Shown here: piece after piece, positions 1 through 7,739 of the stretch
Layout: each line of letters starts with the position of its first letter
How positions within the stretch are numbered: position 1 is the first letter of the stretch
Made by a program: the position numbers and the translations under genes
The notes under the pieces: generated by a model
What the model saw: only the letters and a program-made list of their open reading frames with translations
What the model was told of the DNA's origin: nothing
Database searches by the model: none
Assembly (NCBI GenBank): GCA_014163555.1
Contig: JACJGO010000012.1
Location: 1 to 64,000, forward strand
Direction of reading: 5' to 3'
DNA from: Flavisolibacter longurius
GTDB taxonomy: Bacteria > Bacteroidota > Bacteroidia > Chitinophagales > Chitinophagaceae
DNA length: 64,000 bases

Positions 1-102
1 ACAGAACAATAACTAAACCGCTAACTTTAGCCTGCCAGTAAACAATCCCGCATGCCTTCTTTCTTCATACAACTTAGGGTGGTCAATTAGGAGCGAAATA
101 GA

Positions 103-330
103 GTGATCAGTTACAGCGAAATCTCCAACCTGGTAGTCGGGTTAACCGGAAATATTGACAATGCAGCACACATTGGCGGACTTATCGCTGGTTTTATCAG
201 CGGTGCCGTTATGCTATTTCTTGGCGTCGTTCGTAAAAAACGAAAAAGAAATAACACACATCGAAAGCGTATCAAAAGCAAGGCGGCTACAGTTGGTGTC
301 GGGCTAACCGAAGATATTCAACTAAAGTAA
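103..330 (+). pseudogene. C-terminal remnant of a rhomboid-family membrane protease
   Basis: The 75-codon frame holds NIDNAAHIGGL followed by a glycine-rich hydrophobic helix. This is the last-helix signature of rhomboid intramembrane serine proteases, where the His of AHxGG is the catalytic base. The five upstream helices and the GxSG nucleophile are missing. An in-frame stop (TAG at 88-90) lies just before the GTG at 103, so the rest of the gene is not in this window in this frame. A basic tail (KKRKRNN...HRKRIK) follows the helix. It most likely is the 3' end of a decayed gene, because a lone last helix cannot form the catalytic dyad. A recent frameshift with the 5' part beyond the left edge is the alternative. 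Confidence 0.6.
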
Positions 331-628
331 TCTTTCTGTCATCTGCAACAAAAAGAATGCGCTCGTAAAAGAGCATGTTCGCTGTTATTTCCGAATTACC
401 GTAATTCTTCACAACGAACGCCTGGAGACTGTTTATTATTCAGGAATGGATACCGGGCTTCCCGGCGCATCCTGGTGATGGGGGATCAATACTTTCGCGG
501 TCTTATCGTAGCACTTCTTGCTGGTGCCCTGCTGTCTGTAGTGTTGGCCAAATAATCGAATTGCTGGTGTGAGACGCTGTCTCACCTCCGTGTAAGCAAC
601 CTGTTGATAAAAGCTACAGTCCCGAAAA
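331..628. other. Intergenic stretch, no convincing gene
   Basis: This gap separates the rhomboid remnant from the minus-strand sigma/anti-sigma operon. A 25-codon hydrophobic frame (478-555, plus strand) and a 7-bp inverted repeat GTGAGAC/GTCTCAC around 569-585 are visible. Neither has a ribosome binding site or other support, so nothing is called as a gene. Confidence 0.5.
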
Positions 629-663
629 GAAAACGTTCTTCGCTTACAGGGAAGAACGTTTTC
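625..663 (-). terminator. Rho-independent terminator of the sigma/anti-sigma operon
   Basis: A perfect 13-bp inverted repeat (629-641 with 651-663, 9-nt loop) lies 18 bp downstream of the minus-strand stop at 681. Read on the minus strand it ends in GTTTTC followed by TTTTC. Confidence 0.75.
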
Positions 664-680
664 GCTAATGGAGTGAAAAC

Positions 681-1631
681 TTATTTTAGCTTGAACCGCA
701 TTATTTCTGCTCGTTTATCACTCTGTTTGATTTCAATCGAAATCTCTTCTGCCGTACGGGTAATTTTTATGCTTTCGTCATCCAGTTGCGTACCGTACTT
801 ACGGCGAAAATGATCCCTTACCTGCGCGTCGGTCATGCGGCCAAAATCCACGGCCGGGCTTTCGCCGGTTGTAGGCCTGCCGGTTAGGGTTCTCTTTTCT
901 TCCTGCAGCACCATCCTGGTGCCCTTGTCGTCAAGCGACATATCAATAAAATAATTAGGGGCGTCTTTGGTGGGGTGAAGTTCAAGCATACGAACGCCGT
1001 TTTTATTGCGGGTAACGGTCACCGTAATGTGGTGAAAGCCTTTCTCTTTTAACTGCTGGTTGACAGTTTTTTGCAGGGCAGCATCGTCCAGGCCCGACGC
1101 TGCCACATGGGTGCTGAAAATTTTGTTACCAAGCTGCGACAAGAGCGACTCTCTTACCTGGGCATTTACCGGCACCATGGTCAAACCGGTAATCCCCTTT
1201 ACCCCTTTCAGGCCGCTGATCACCGCATCGGCAGAACGGCTGCCTTGCGCAGGAAGAAAGGTGGTATAAGAGAGATAACCCGGCCTGTCCGGCGAAATAA
1301 CCGTTTGCAGGCCACCAATGATCGGCTCCAGGGCTTGTATGGCAGCGCCGTCGCCTATGGGCACGCTGAACGTAACCGTTTGTCCTACCGCTTCGGTACG
1401 TTCGGTTTTGGTACAGGCCAATACTACCACTGCAGGCAATAAAATAGCAAGCACCCATTGCCATTTTCGCAACGGCTTTTTGGGCCGGCGGTGGGGAAGC
1501 TTGTCCCTGTTTTCTATGATAAAACCTTTTACGCCATGAAATGAAGCCTCGTAGCTCCGTTGACGCAGGGCATCAAAGTAGTGATTTGTGTTGCCCCCAT
1601 CAGAATCCGGCTGCGTTGTTTTTAAAATCAT
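681..1631 (-). CDS. Membrane-anchored putative anti-sigma factor
   Basis: This 316-aa protein of unrecognised family has a cytosolic N-terminal segment of about 60 residues, a basic stretch (HRRPKKPLRK), one transmembrane helix at about residues 58-74, and a periplasmic C-terminal part of about 240 residues with several alternating hydrophobic strands. The layout is that of a single-pass anti-sigma factor. The gene overlaps the end of an ECF sigma gene by 32 bp, which implies translational coupling. I chose the ATG at 1631 because GGAGGA sits 5-10 nt upstream; the frame stays open 60 nt further. It is not FecR-like: there is no FecR or DUF4974 motif. The role is inferred from topology and position only. 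Confidence 0.7.
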   Translation of the reverse strand: MILKTTQPDSDGGNTNHYFDALRQRSYEASFHGVKGFIIENRDKLPHRRPKKPLRKWQWVLAILLPAVVVLACTKTERTEAVGQTVTFSVPIGDGAAIQALEPIIGGLQTVISPDRPGYLSYTTFLPAQGSRSADAVISGLKGVKGITGLTMVPVNAQVRESLLSQLGNKIFSTHVAASGLDDAALQKTVNQQLKEKGFHHITVTVTRNKNGVRMLELHPTKDAPNYFIDMSLDDKGTRMVLQEEKRTLTGRPTTGESPAVDFGRMTDAQVRDHFRRKYGTQLDDESIKITRTAEEISIEIKQSDKRAEIMRFKLK

Positions 1632-2160
1632 ACGTTCCTCCTTGTTCGTTGAATTGTTCGAGTTGAAGAATTTTGTGACGCAATTTTTCACGGGTACGAC
1701 TGAGTCGCGACTTTATAGCAGAAAGACTTTTTTCGCCTTGTATCCCTTGTATTTCAGTAAGGGAAAATCCGCCCAGCTCAAATAACAAAATGGCTGCCCT
1801 TTCTTTTTCCGTCAGCGAATGGAGGGCTTCCATCAACACGGTTTCTTTGGCGGAAAGAACATCATTGTCATACACAGCGGGGAAAGCCGTGGCTTTTTCC
1901 GTGAGCACGGCAAACAGTTTTCCCTTTTGGGTTTCCCGGCTTTTGGCGGCGTAAAACGTGCGGGTGATAATGGTAAAAAACCAGGAACGGAACTTTTCCG
2001 CTTCCTTCAACGCACCAAACTTTTCCATGGCAGCAAGAATGGCGTCCTGCAGGCCGTCTTCCGCATCTTTTGTTCCCCCAAACAAGGCGCGGCAATACTG
2101 CGCAGCACTGTTGTAGTGCGGGCCTAATAAAGCAATAAATTCTTCGGTGGTGCGGTGCAT
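1600..2160 (-). CDS. ECF (sigma-70 family) RNA polymerase sigma factor
   Basis: This 186-aa sigma factor should direct RNA polymerase to a small regulon under control of the overlapping downstream membrane protein. Region 2 is seen at about residues 15-80 (DAEDGLQDAILAAMEKF, FRSWFFTIITRTFY) and region 4 at about 115-165 (LTEKERAAILLFELGGFSLTEI, a helix-turn-helix). The ATG at 2160 is preceded by AAGAGGAGAAC, a good ribosome binding site. The open frame extends to 2244 but that part reads as an unrelated hydrophobic leader, so the shorter form is preferred. It is first in an operon ending at the terminator at 625-663. Confidence 0.88.
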   Translation of the reverse strand: MHRTTEEFIALLGPHYNSAAQYCRALFGGTKDAEDGLQDAILAAMEKFGALKEAEKFRSWFFTIITRTFYAAKSRETQKGKLFAVLTEKATAFPAVYDNDVLSAKETVLMEALHSLTEKERAAILLFELGGFSLTEIQGIQGEKSLSAIKSRLSRTREKLRHKILQLEQFNEQGGTYDFKNNAAGF

Positions 2161-2524
2161 GTTCTCCTCTTTCGCTAATAAGAGGCAAGAAAGAGAAAAA
2201 AGTCGCAGGGAGACGGTGAAATTTTTTTGGAGACAGGTTACCATATGTCGGAAACCGGATAAGCGGTCGGGATGGCGCTACCGCTGCTGGCCGTAGCGTT
2301 GTTTACATAATAGGATCGCTGGCCTGAGACCTTGTTTAACATCCCTGTGATGGCTTGCTTATTTTATATCGTCGATTATTTTCCCAATAAACCTTGTAAC
2401 TTGTAAGAGGTTCTCTCCCCAAGTGGCCCGGGGCCAATCATCTTCCCTTTGCAAACAACCGCTATCGTTATCCTGTCATTGATAGGCACCAAAACAAATT
2501 ATCCATTCATCAAACAACAGCAAC
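2161..2524. other. Divergent promoter region, no gene seen
   Basis: The gap lies between the minus-strand sigma operon and the plus-strand methyltransferase and must hold promoters for both. I see no match good enough to the Bacteroidota TTTG/TAnnTTTG promoter to call, and no small ORF with a ribosome binding site. Confidence 0.4.
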
Positions 2525-3325
2525 ATGGAAAAAGTAAGCGAGAAGGTCTACAAAAAGATCGACAATGAGCTTTACAATGCAAAGGGCGACATCTGGTGGT
2601 CGGGCGACACCGTATTGTCTATTCTCAAATCTTCCGTCAATCCCTGGCGGGTAGGCTATTCCAGTCGTATCATACAGCAACTGGGCATCGACCCTAATGG
2701 CAAGGCGGCCCTGGAAGTGGGTTGCGGTGGGGGCATCCTCACCGAAGAAATCCGGCAGATGGGCTTTGTTACCACCGGCATTGATCCTTCGGAAGAATCG
2801 CTGAAGACAGCGGCCGGTCATGCCGCCGCCGGCGGACTGGCTATACAGTACGACCACGGCACCGGGGAGAATCTTCCCTATGCCGATGAGTCTTTCGACT
2901 GCGTGTTTTGTTGCGATGTGCTGGAACATGTGCAGGACCTGCCCAAGGTTATCTCGGAAATTGCCCGGGTGCTTAAACCCGGCGGAACCTTTTTCTACGA
3001 TACCCTCAACCGCACCTTTGTGAGCAAACTCGTAGCCATCAAGATCTGGCAAGAGTGGAAGCGCTGGGCCTTTATGCCGCCCAACCTGCACCAATGGAAG
3101 ATGTTTATCAAGCCCACTGAGATCAGGGAGCTTTTGGAGCAGAATGGCCTGGCCTGGAAGGAGCACAAAGGCTCTTCCCCCAATGTCTCCATTCCCACCA
3201 TGCTGCGCTACCTGCGCAAAAGGGCCAAAGGCGAATGGACCTTTGCTGACCTTGGCAAAAAGTTCTGGCTGGTAGAAAGCGATGATATGAATATTCTTTA
3301 TGCCGGTTATGCGGTGAAGAAATAG
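2525..3325 (+). CDS. ubiG: UbiG-like SAM-dependent O-methyltransferase
   Basis: This 266-aa class I methyltransferase resembles UbiG, which methylates hydroxyl groups on polyprenyl phenol and catechol rings in quinone synthesis. Motif I is ALEVGCGGGILTEEI (about residues 62-76), followed by TGIDPSEESL (motif Post-I), FDCVFCCDVLEHVQD (motif II) and LKPGGTFFYDTLNR, the last characteristic of UbiG. The N-terminal YNAKGDIWW segment also fits the family. Bacteroidota normally use menaquinone, so the true substrate is uncertain despite the good family match. It stands alone, with about 360 bp upstream and a long gap downstream. Confidence 0.85.
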   Translation: MEKVSEKVYKKIDNELYNAKGDIWWSGDTVLSILKSSVNPWRVGYSSRIIQQLGIDPNGKAALEVGCGGGILTEEIRQMGFVTTGIDPSEESLKTAAGHAAAGGLAIQYDHGTGENLPYADESFDCVFCCDVLEHVQDLPKVISEIARVLKPGGTFFYDTLNRTFVSKLVAIKIWQEWKRWAFMPPNLHQWKMFIKPTEIRELLEQNGLAWKEHKGSSPNVSIPTMLRYLRKRAKGEWTFADLGKKFWLVESDDMNILYAGYAVKK

Positions 3326-3489
3326 TGCCGGTAGTGTTAAGGTAACCTGTGGCTTTTCAATAAGGGGTCTGTCTGTTTACTCGTTTCCTGCTTTCGGGCA
3401 GAAGACATTCCTGTATGAGGTGATATCCCTACCACTTATGGGTAACCGTTTTTTGTAGGAGCAGGGAAGATGAGCATACAACAACACGG

Positions 3490-3530
3490 AAAGAACGTTT
3501 CTTCTAAACAAGGAGTTGCGTTCTTTTTTT
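3490..3530 (+). terminator. Possible terminator after the methyltransferase gene
   Basis: An 8-bp stem (AAAGAACG at 3490-3497, CGTTCTTT at 3519-3526) with a 21-nt loop runs into seven T residues. The loop is long and the position is 165 bp after the stop, so support is modest. Confidence 0.4.
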
Positions 3531-3609
3531 ATTGGATACAACAAAAGGGCACCATCGGAGTTGGCAACGGTTTACCCCGACGGCTGCACACCGGTGATTT
3601 CCTATTAGA

Positions 3610-3639
3610 TAAAAAGAGGCCCCTGTGAAAACAGCGGCC
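3610..3639 (-). terminator. Terminator-like hairpin, copy 1 of a related pair
   Basis: The 9-position stem 3618-3626/3631-3639 (GGCC-c-CTGT with ACAG-c-GGCC) closes a GAAA-type loop. On the minus strand it is followed by TCTTTTTATC. It is about 80% identical over about 35 nt to the hairpin at 3764-3798. No coding region lies upstream on the minus strand. Confidence 0.5.
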
Positions 3640-3763
3640 GGTTGAGAGGATGAGAAAATCGAATATAGAATCCAGAACGGTCGTTTTACATTCCACAGGA
3701 GCAGTTTTTGCCGGGGGCATGAAAAACGCTGCCTGGAGGATGAACACAGAACTGTAAAGGCGG

Positions 3764-3798
3764 AAAATAAAAAGGAGCCCCCTCTAAAAACAGGGGGC
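3764..3798 (-). terminator. Terminator-like hairpin, copy 2 of a related pair
   Basis: The stem 3777-3785/3790-3798 (GCCCCCTCT with ACAGGGGGC, one mismatch) closes an AAAA loop and is followed on the minus strand by TCCTTTTTATTTT. Outer stem pairs differ from copy 1 in both arms, so pairing is kept while the sequence changes. Confidence 0.55.
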
Positions 3799-4111
3799 GG
3801 CAATCATCAGAATAGCTTCCAACGATTGTTTATGCACAACAAAGGTCACTTGTGAATGCAGGCGGATGGCACCGTTCATCATAATTAATAAAGCACGCCC
3901 GCCCGCCGGGGTGTTTGCCTGCAGCAGAGGCCTGTTTCCATAAAGCAGGATTGAGAAAAAATACAGTTGTCGCCGTTGAAATGTTTATAACCTCCTGATC
4001 AACAATAGCCGAAACACCTGCCGACGGCTGGACGATGATGGGGAGGAAAGTTGCCTGGGCCTTTCCGCCGCTCTATCCGTCTCCACTACCGCTAAACTAT
4101 TTTTACCACCA

Positions 4112-4144
4112 GCGTAGGGGTAAGCCCTTTTTCAGTTGTTATTC
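4112..4144 (+). promoter_or_regulatory. Bipartite ECF-sigma promoter element, copy A
   Basis: GCGTAGGGGTAA (4112-4123), an 11-nt spacer, then GTTGTTATTC (4135-4144). The same two blocks with the same 11-nt spacer lie upstream of the TonB receptor (7690-7722). Identity is complete in both blocks while the spacers differ. It lies 57 bp before the sigma ATG at 4202 and suggests autoregulation. Confidence 0.7.
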
Positions 4145-4201
4145 GCTAAAGTATTTTTGACCGGTATTGCATATATCAAAACTTCAGACCATCCGCACAG
4201 C

Positions 4202-4870
4202 ATGGAGGTAAATGAGAAAGGGCTAATTGCGTTATTGGGAAAAGGCGACGAGAAGGCGTTTGAAGACGTCTTTAAGACCCACTATCGCTCCCTGCATGCC
4301 TATGCCTTTACCTTGCTGAAAGACGAGGCGGTGGCGGAAGAAATGGTCCAGAATGTTTTTTACAAGCTTTGGGAACGCTCCGAAGGCCTTACCATCAGCG
4401 GTTCGGTGGCGGCTTACCTCTACCGGGCCGTTCACAACGAAAGCCTGAACTATCTCAAACACCTGAAGGTGCGCAGCGAGCATCACCTGTACGTCAGCCA
4501 CCGGGCAGCCGGGGATCGGGAGTCGGCCTCCAAAAGCCTCCACCTGAAAGAGCTGGAAACCCGGCTCCGGCAAGCCATGAACGACCTTCCGGAACAATGC
4601 CGCACCATCTTCCAGATGAGCCGCTTTGAAGAATTGCGCTACCGGGAGATTGCCGACCGCCTCGATATCTCTGTCAAGACGGTGGAAAACCAGATGGGCA
4701 AGGCCCTGAAGATTCTGCGGTCCAAACTGGTTGAATTTTTAATCCTGGCTTTTTTATTCTTCCGGCCCGGTGCACCGGCACCAGATAAATTGTCTGGCAA
4801 CGAATTATTCCAGGTCACCGCAAACACCATTCACACACACCCAAAACAATCCACCCTTGCATCCAAATAG
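4202..4870 (+). CDS. FecI-type ECF sigma factor
   Basis: This 222-aa sigma factor of the Bacteroidota FecI-like group is expected to be released by the FecR encoded next to it when the outer-membrane receptor binds ligand. Region 2 lies at about residues 25-90 (FEDVFKTHYRSLHAYA, EEMVQNVFYKLWERS) and region 4 at about 130-180 (LPEQCRTIFQMSRFEELRYR, DISVKTVENQMGKALKIL). A hydrophobic tail (FLILAFLFF) follows, as is common in this group. The frame stays open to 4136, but that start falls inside the promoter element, so the ATG at 4202 is chosen. The gene overlaps fecR slightly. Confidence 0.9.
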   Translation: MEVNEKGLIALLGKGDEKAFEDVFKTHYRSLHAYAFTLLKDEAVAEEMVQNVFYKLWERSEGLTISGSVAAYLYRAVHNESLNYLKHLKVRSEHHLYVSHRAAGDRESASKSLHLKELETRLRQAMNDLPEQCRTIFQMSRFEELRYREIADRLDISVKTVENQMGKALKILRSKLVEFLILAFLFFRPGAPAPDKLSGNELFQVTANTIHTHPKQSTLASK

Positions 4871-5828
4871 CCACCATATCACCGATGCGCTGCTGGTAAA
4901 ATACCTGCTGAGCGAAGCCAGTCCGGAAGAGGTACGGACGGTTGAAGCCTGGGCCGGGGAATCGGCTGAGAACAAGGCTTACCTGGAGCAGTTCCGCCAG
5001 GTGTGGGAGGCCAGCCGGAAGCTGGTGCCGGTACTGGGCGCCGATGAAAATGCCGCCTGGCAACGGTTCCAGGCAAGGGTGGAACAAAAGCGAGCACCCG
5101 TCAGGCCGATACGTAGGTCTGGGGCCTGGATGCGCATCGCCGCCCTCTTTATTTTGATAGCGGGTGCCGCCCTGGTTTTTTATCTCGGCAACCGGGAAAC
5201 TCCCGTGCAATACCTGACCCTGCAGGCGGCGGGCAGACCCCTGGCGGATACGCTTTCCGACGGCTCTGTGGTGACGCTGAATAAAAACGCAACGCTTTCT
5301 TATCCCGACCGCTTTACCGGCGAGCAAAGAGCAGTTACCCTGAAAGGGGAAGCCTTCTTTTCTATCACTCCCGATAAAGAAAAACCCTTTATCATCACCG
5401 TAAACGACGTGACCGTAAAAGTGGTGGGTACCTCCTTTAATGTGCGCAGCGAAGGGGGGAAAACGGAAGTGATCGTGGAAACAGGCGTGGTGGACGTGAT
5501 CCGCAACAACAGCGTCATCCGCCTGCGGCCAAAAGAAAAAGCCGTGGTGAAAAAGGACAGCGCCATGTACAAGGTGGAGGAAACCGAAAAGCTGTACAAC
5601 CACTACCGCACCCGCGAATTTGTTTGCGACGGCACGCCGCTGTGGAAGCTGGTGGCCGTGCTGAACGAAGCCTACGATGCCCGTATCGTCATCGGCAGGG
5701 ATGACTTGCGGAACCTGCCCCTGAACACCACCTTTCACAACGAATCGCTCGACCGTATCCTGGAAATCATTGGGGCCACTTTTGATATAACAGTTACACG
5801 CCGGAACGACCAAATCATCTTACACTAA
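4857..5828 (+). CDS. FecR-family anti-sigma factor
   Basis: FecR proteins hold the partner sigma factor at the inner membrane and sense the receptor from the periplasm. Here a cytosolic anti-sigma segment begins ITDALLVKYLLSEASPEE. It is followed by one transmembrane helix (IAALFILIAGAALVFYL, about residues 96-112), the FecR domain (LSDGSVVTLNKNATLSYP and GEAFFSITPDKEKPFIITV) and a C-terminal DUF4974 domain ending NDQIILH. A TTG start at 4857 gives the family-typical N-terminus and a 14-bp overlap with the sigma gene; an ATG at 4770 would add 29 unusual residues. The start is uncertain, the identity is not. Confidence 0.9.
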   Translation: MHPNSHHITDALLVKYLLSEASPEEVRTVEAWAGESAENKAYLEQFRQVWEASRKLVPVLGADENAAWQRFQARVEQKRAPVRPIRRSGAWMRIAALFILIAGAALVFYLGNRETPVQYLTLQAAGRPLADTLSDGSVVTLNKNATLSYPDRFTGEQRAVTLKGEAFFSITPDKEKPFIITVNDVTVKVVGTSFNVRSEGGKTEVIVETGVVDVIRNNSVIRLRPKEKAVVKKDSAMYKVEETEKLYNHYRTREFVCDGTPLWKLVAVLNEAYDARIVIGRDDLRNLPLNTTFHNESLDRILEIIGATFDITVTRRNDQIILH

Positions 5829-5849
5829 TCAGAAGAAAAAGAATCGACT

Positions 5850-7685
5850 ATGAATCGAAAGAATTGGAGCCGTTATTGGCTGCTCCCGGCCGTATTTTGT
5901 TGGCTGCAGCTAGCCGTACACGGACAGGCTATGTTAGACCGAAACCTTTCGCTGGACGTCAGCCGCCAGCGGCTGGACCATGTACTCGAGATCCTGAGCA
6001 ACAGGGGCAGCTTTTATTTTTCGTACAACAGCAATATCATCCGCAGGGATTCCCTTGTCACGCTTTCGGTCAGCAACAAGCCGGTGCGGCAGATCCTCAA
6101 CCAGCTGCTGCCCGATCATTACGAATTTGTCGAAAGCGGCCGGTATATCATCATCCGCAAAGCGCCGATCCGGATCACCCTGGTCACCAACAAAGCCGCT
6201 GCAGAAGACAAGTTTTACACCGTCAGCGGCTATGTGCTCGACGATGAAACCGGCCACCAGATACCCTATGCCAGTGTGTACGAAAAAGCACTTTTGCTGT
6301 CGGCACTCACCAACACGGAGGGCTATTTTAAATTAAAGCTGAAAGAGAAGAAAAAGCGGGTAGCCCTCACGGTGAGCAAGGAGTTTTATGAAGACACCAC
6401 CTTCACCATCGACCCGGGTTACAACCAGCAGATCACGGTAACCATTGTTCCGGTCACCACCGGCAGCGTCACCGTTATTTCGCCGGACGACTATTTTGCT
6501 CCCGAACAACTGAAACTGCGGGTGCAAAAAGATTCGGTGGTAACGGAGTACACCTACACCAAAACCGATTCGGCAAAAGTGGAGCGGACCGGCATGGGGC
6601 GTTTTTTGCTTTCGGCCGGGCAAAAATTTCAAAGCCTGAACCTGCGGCGGTTCTTTACCACCCGGCCCTTCCAGGTATCGCTGACCCCGGGTTTGGGCAC
6701 CCATGGCGGCCTGAGTGCACAGGTGGTCAACAACGTTTCCTTTAACGTGCTGGGAGGCTACAACGGCGGGGTGAACGGGGTAGAAGTCGGCGGCCTTTTT
6801 AATATCAATAAAAAAGCGGTGCGCTATGCCCAGGTAGGCGGGCTGTTTAACATCAACGGCGGCGAAACCAAGGGGGTGCAGGTGGCCGGCATCACCAATA
6901 CCGTACTGGATGCCGTGGAGGGAGTGCAGGTGGGAGGTGTGAACAACCACGTTACCGGGAAGTTTACCGGCGTGCAGGTGGGTGGCGTTTACAACCATGT
7001 GGCCGACAGTGTAAGGGGTGTGCAGGTAGCCGGCGTGGGCAATTTTGCCCGCAGGGACCTGTCGGGCACACAGGTAGCCGGTGTGGCCAACGTTGGCACC
7101 CGGGTGGTAAACGGCGTTCAAATCGCAGGCGTATTGAACTATGCCAAAGTGCTGCGGGGCGTGCAAATAGGCCTGATCAATATTTCCGATACCTCCGAAG
7201 GCCTGAGCATAGGCCTGATCAACATTGTGCTGAAAGGTTATCACAAGCTTTCCTTTTCTACCGACGAAATCGTAAGGGCCAATGCGGCCTTTAAAACCGG
7301 CAGCCGCAAACTGTACAGCATCCTGCAGGCCGGCTACAACTTCAACGACAGCGCCGAAGTGTTTACGTTCGGCTATGGCCTGGGCAGCGAGATTCGCCTG
7401 AACAAGCTCCTGTCGGTCAATCCGGAATTGACGGCCCAACATCTTTACCTGGGATCCTGGGATTATGCCAACATTCTGAGCCGTGCACGGATCAACCTGA
7501 ACATCCACCTGGGTAAACACATTTCGCTTTTTGGCGGGCCGGTGTACAATGTCTATTACTCCAGCCAGGATGTACAGTTCACCGGATACAAAAAAGCGGT
7601 TCCCCCTACGGGTTATGGTGTGCACAGCTTCAGCTCAAATGTTAAAGGATGGTTAGGATGGAACGCAGGGATCAATTTTTTCTAA
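5850..7685 (+). CDS. Secreted STN-domain protein with LA_2272-like surface repeats
   Basis: A signal peptide (about residues 1-25, ending AVHGQ) precedes an STN domain at about 30-105 (LDHVLEILSNRGSFYFSYNS), the fold that FecA-type receptors use to touch FecR. A carboxypeptidase-regulatory-like beta domain follows at about 125-205 (SGYVLDDETGHQIPYASVY). Residues about 305-460 hold about ten 20-22-residue repeats built on GVQVGGVxN/GVQIAGVLN/GLINI, like the LA_2272 surface repeat family. A beta-rich tail of about 140 residues ends in FF, as outer-membrane proteins do. It starts 21 bp after fecR. I infer that it provides the STN signalling module missing from the TonB receptor downstream. Confidence 0.75.
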   Translation: MNRKNWSRYWLLPAVFCWLQLAVHGQAMLDRNLSLDVSRQRLDHVLEILSNRGSFYFSYNSNIIRRDSLVTLSVSNKPVRQILNQLLPDHYEFVESGRYIIIRKAPIRITLVTNKAAAEDKFYTVSGYVLDDETGHQIPYASVYEKALLLSALTNTEGYFKLKLKEKKKRVALTVSKEFYEDTTFTIDPGYNQQITVTIVPVTTGSVTVISPDDYFAPEQLKLRVQKDSVVTEYTYTKTDSAKVERTGMGRFLLSAGQKFQSLNLRRFFTTRPFQVSLTPGLGTHGGLSAQVVNNVSFNVLGGYNGGVNGVEVGGLFNINKKAVRYAQVGGLFNINGGETKGVQVAGITNTVLDAVEGVQVGGVNNHVTGKFTGVQVGGVYNHVADSVRGVQVAGVGNFARRDLSGTQVAGVANVGTRVVNGVQIAGVLNYAKVLRGVQIGLINISDTSEGLSIGLINIVLKGYHKLSFSTDEIVRANAAFKTGSRKLYSILQAGYNFNDSAEVFTFGYGLGSEIRLNKLLSVNPELTAQHLYLGSWDYANILSRARINLNIHLGKHISLFGGPVYNVYYSSQDVQFTGYKKAVPPTGYGVHSFSSNVKGWLGWNAGINFF

Positions 7686-7689
7686 AACG

Positions 7690-7722
7690 GCGTAGGGGTA
7701 AAAAAGAACTGGGTTGTTATTC
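7690..7722 (+). promoter_or_regulatory. Bipartite ECF-sigma promoter element, copy B
   Basis: GCGTAGGGGTAA (7690-7701), an 11-nt spacer, then GTTGTTATTC (7713-7722), identical in both blocks and in spacing to the element at 4112-4144. The receptor ATG follows 17 bp later. It would let the sigma factor drive receptor expression separately from the upstream genes. Confidence 0.72.
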
Positions 7723-7739
7723 CCGCAAAGAACCCCTTT

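Larger units (their letters stand above)
3531..4111. other. Gene-free stretch with two related minus-strand hairpins
   Basis: No frame here has a recognisable product on either strand. The notable content is the pair of hairpins listed separately (3610-3639 and 3764-3798), both with the T-tract on the minus strand and neither downstream of a protein gene. The rest (3800-4110) holds nothing I can name. Confidence 0.5.

Noticed and set aside
478-555. A 25-codon hydrophobic frame near the left edge
   Set aside because: No ribosome binding site, no conservation evidence, and too short to tell from chance.
4815-7625. Long open frames (over 300 codons) on the minus strand opposite fecR and the STN protein gene
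   Set aside because: They lie wholly within well-supported plus-strand genes, are rich in His and Gly as expected from the complement of GC-rich codons, and show no domain.
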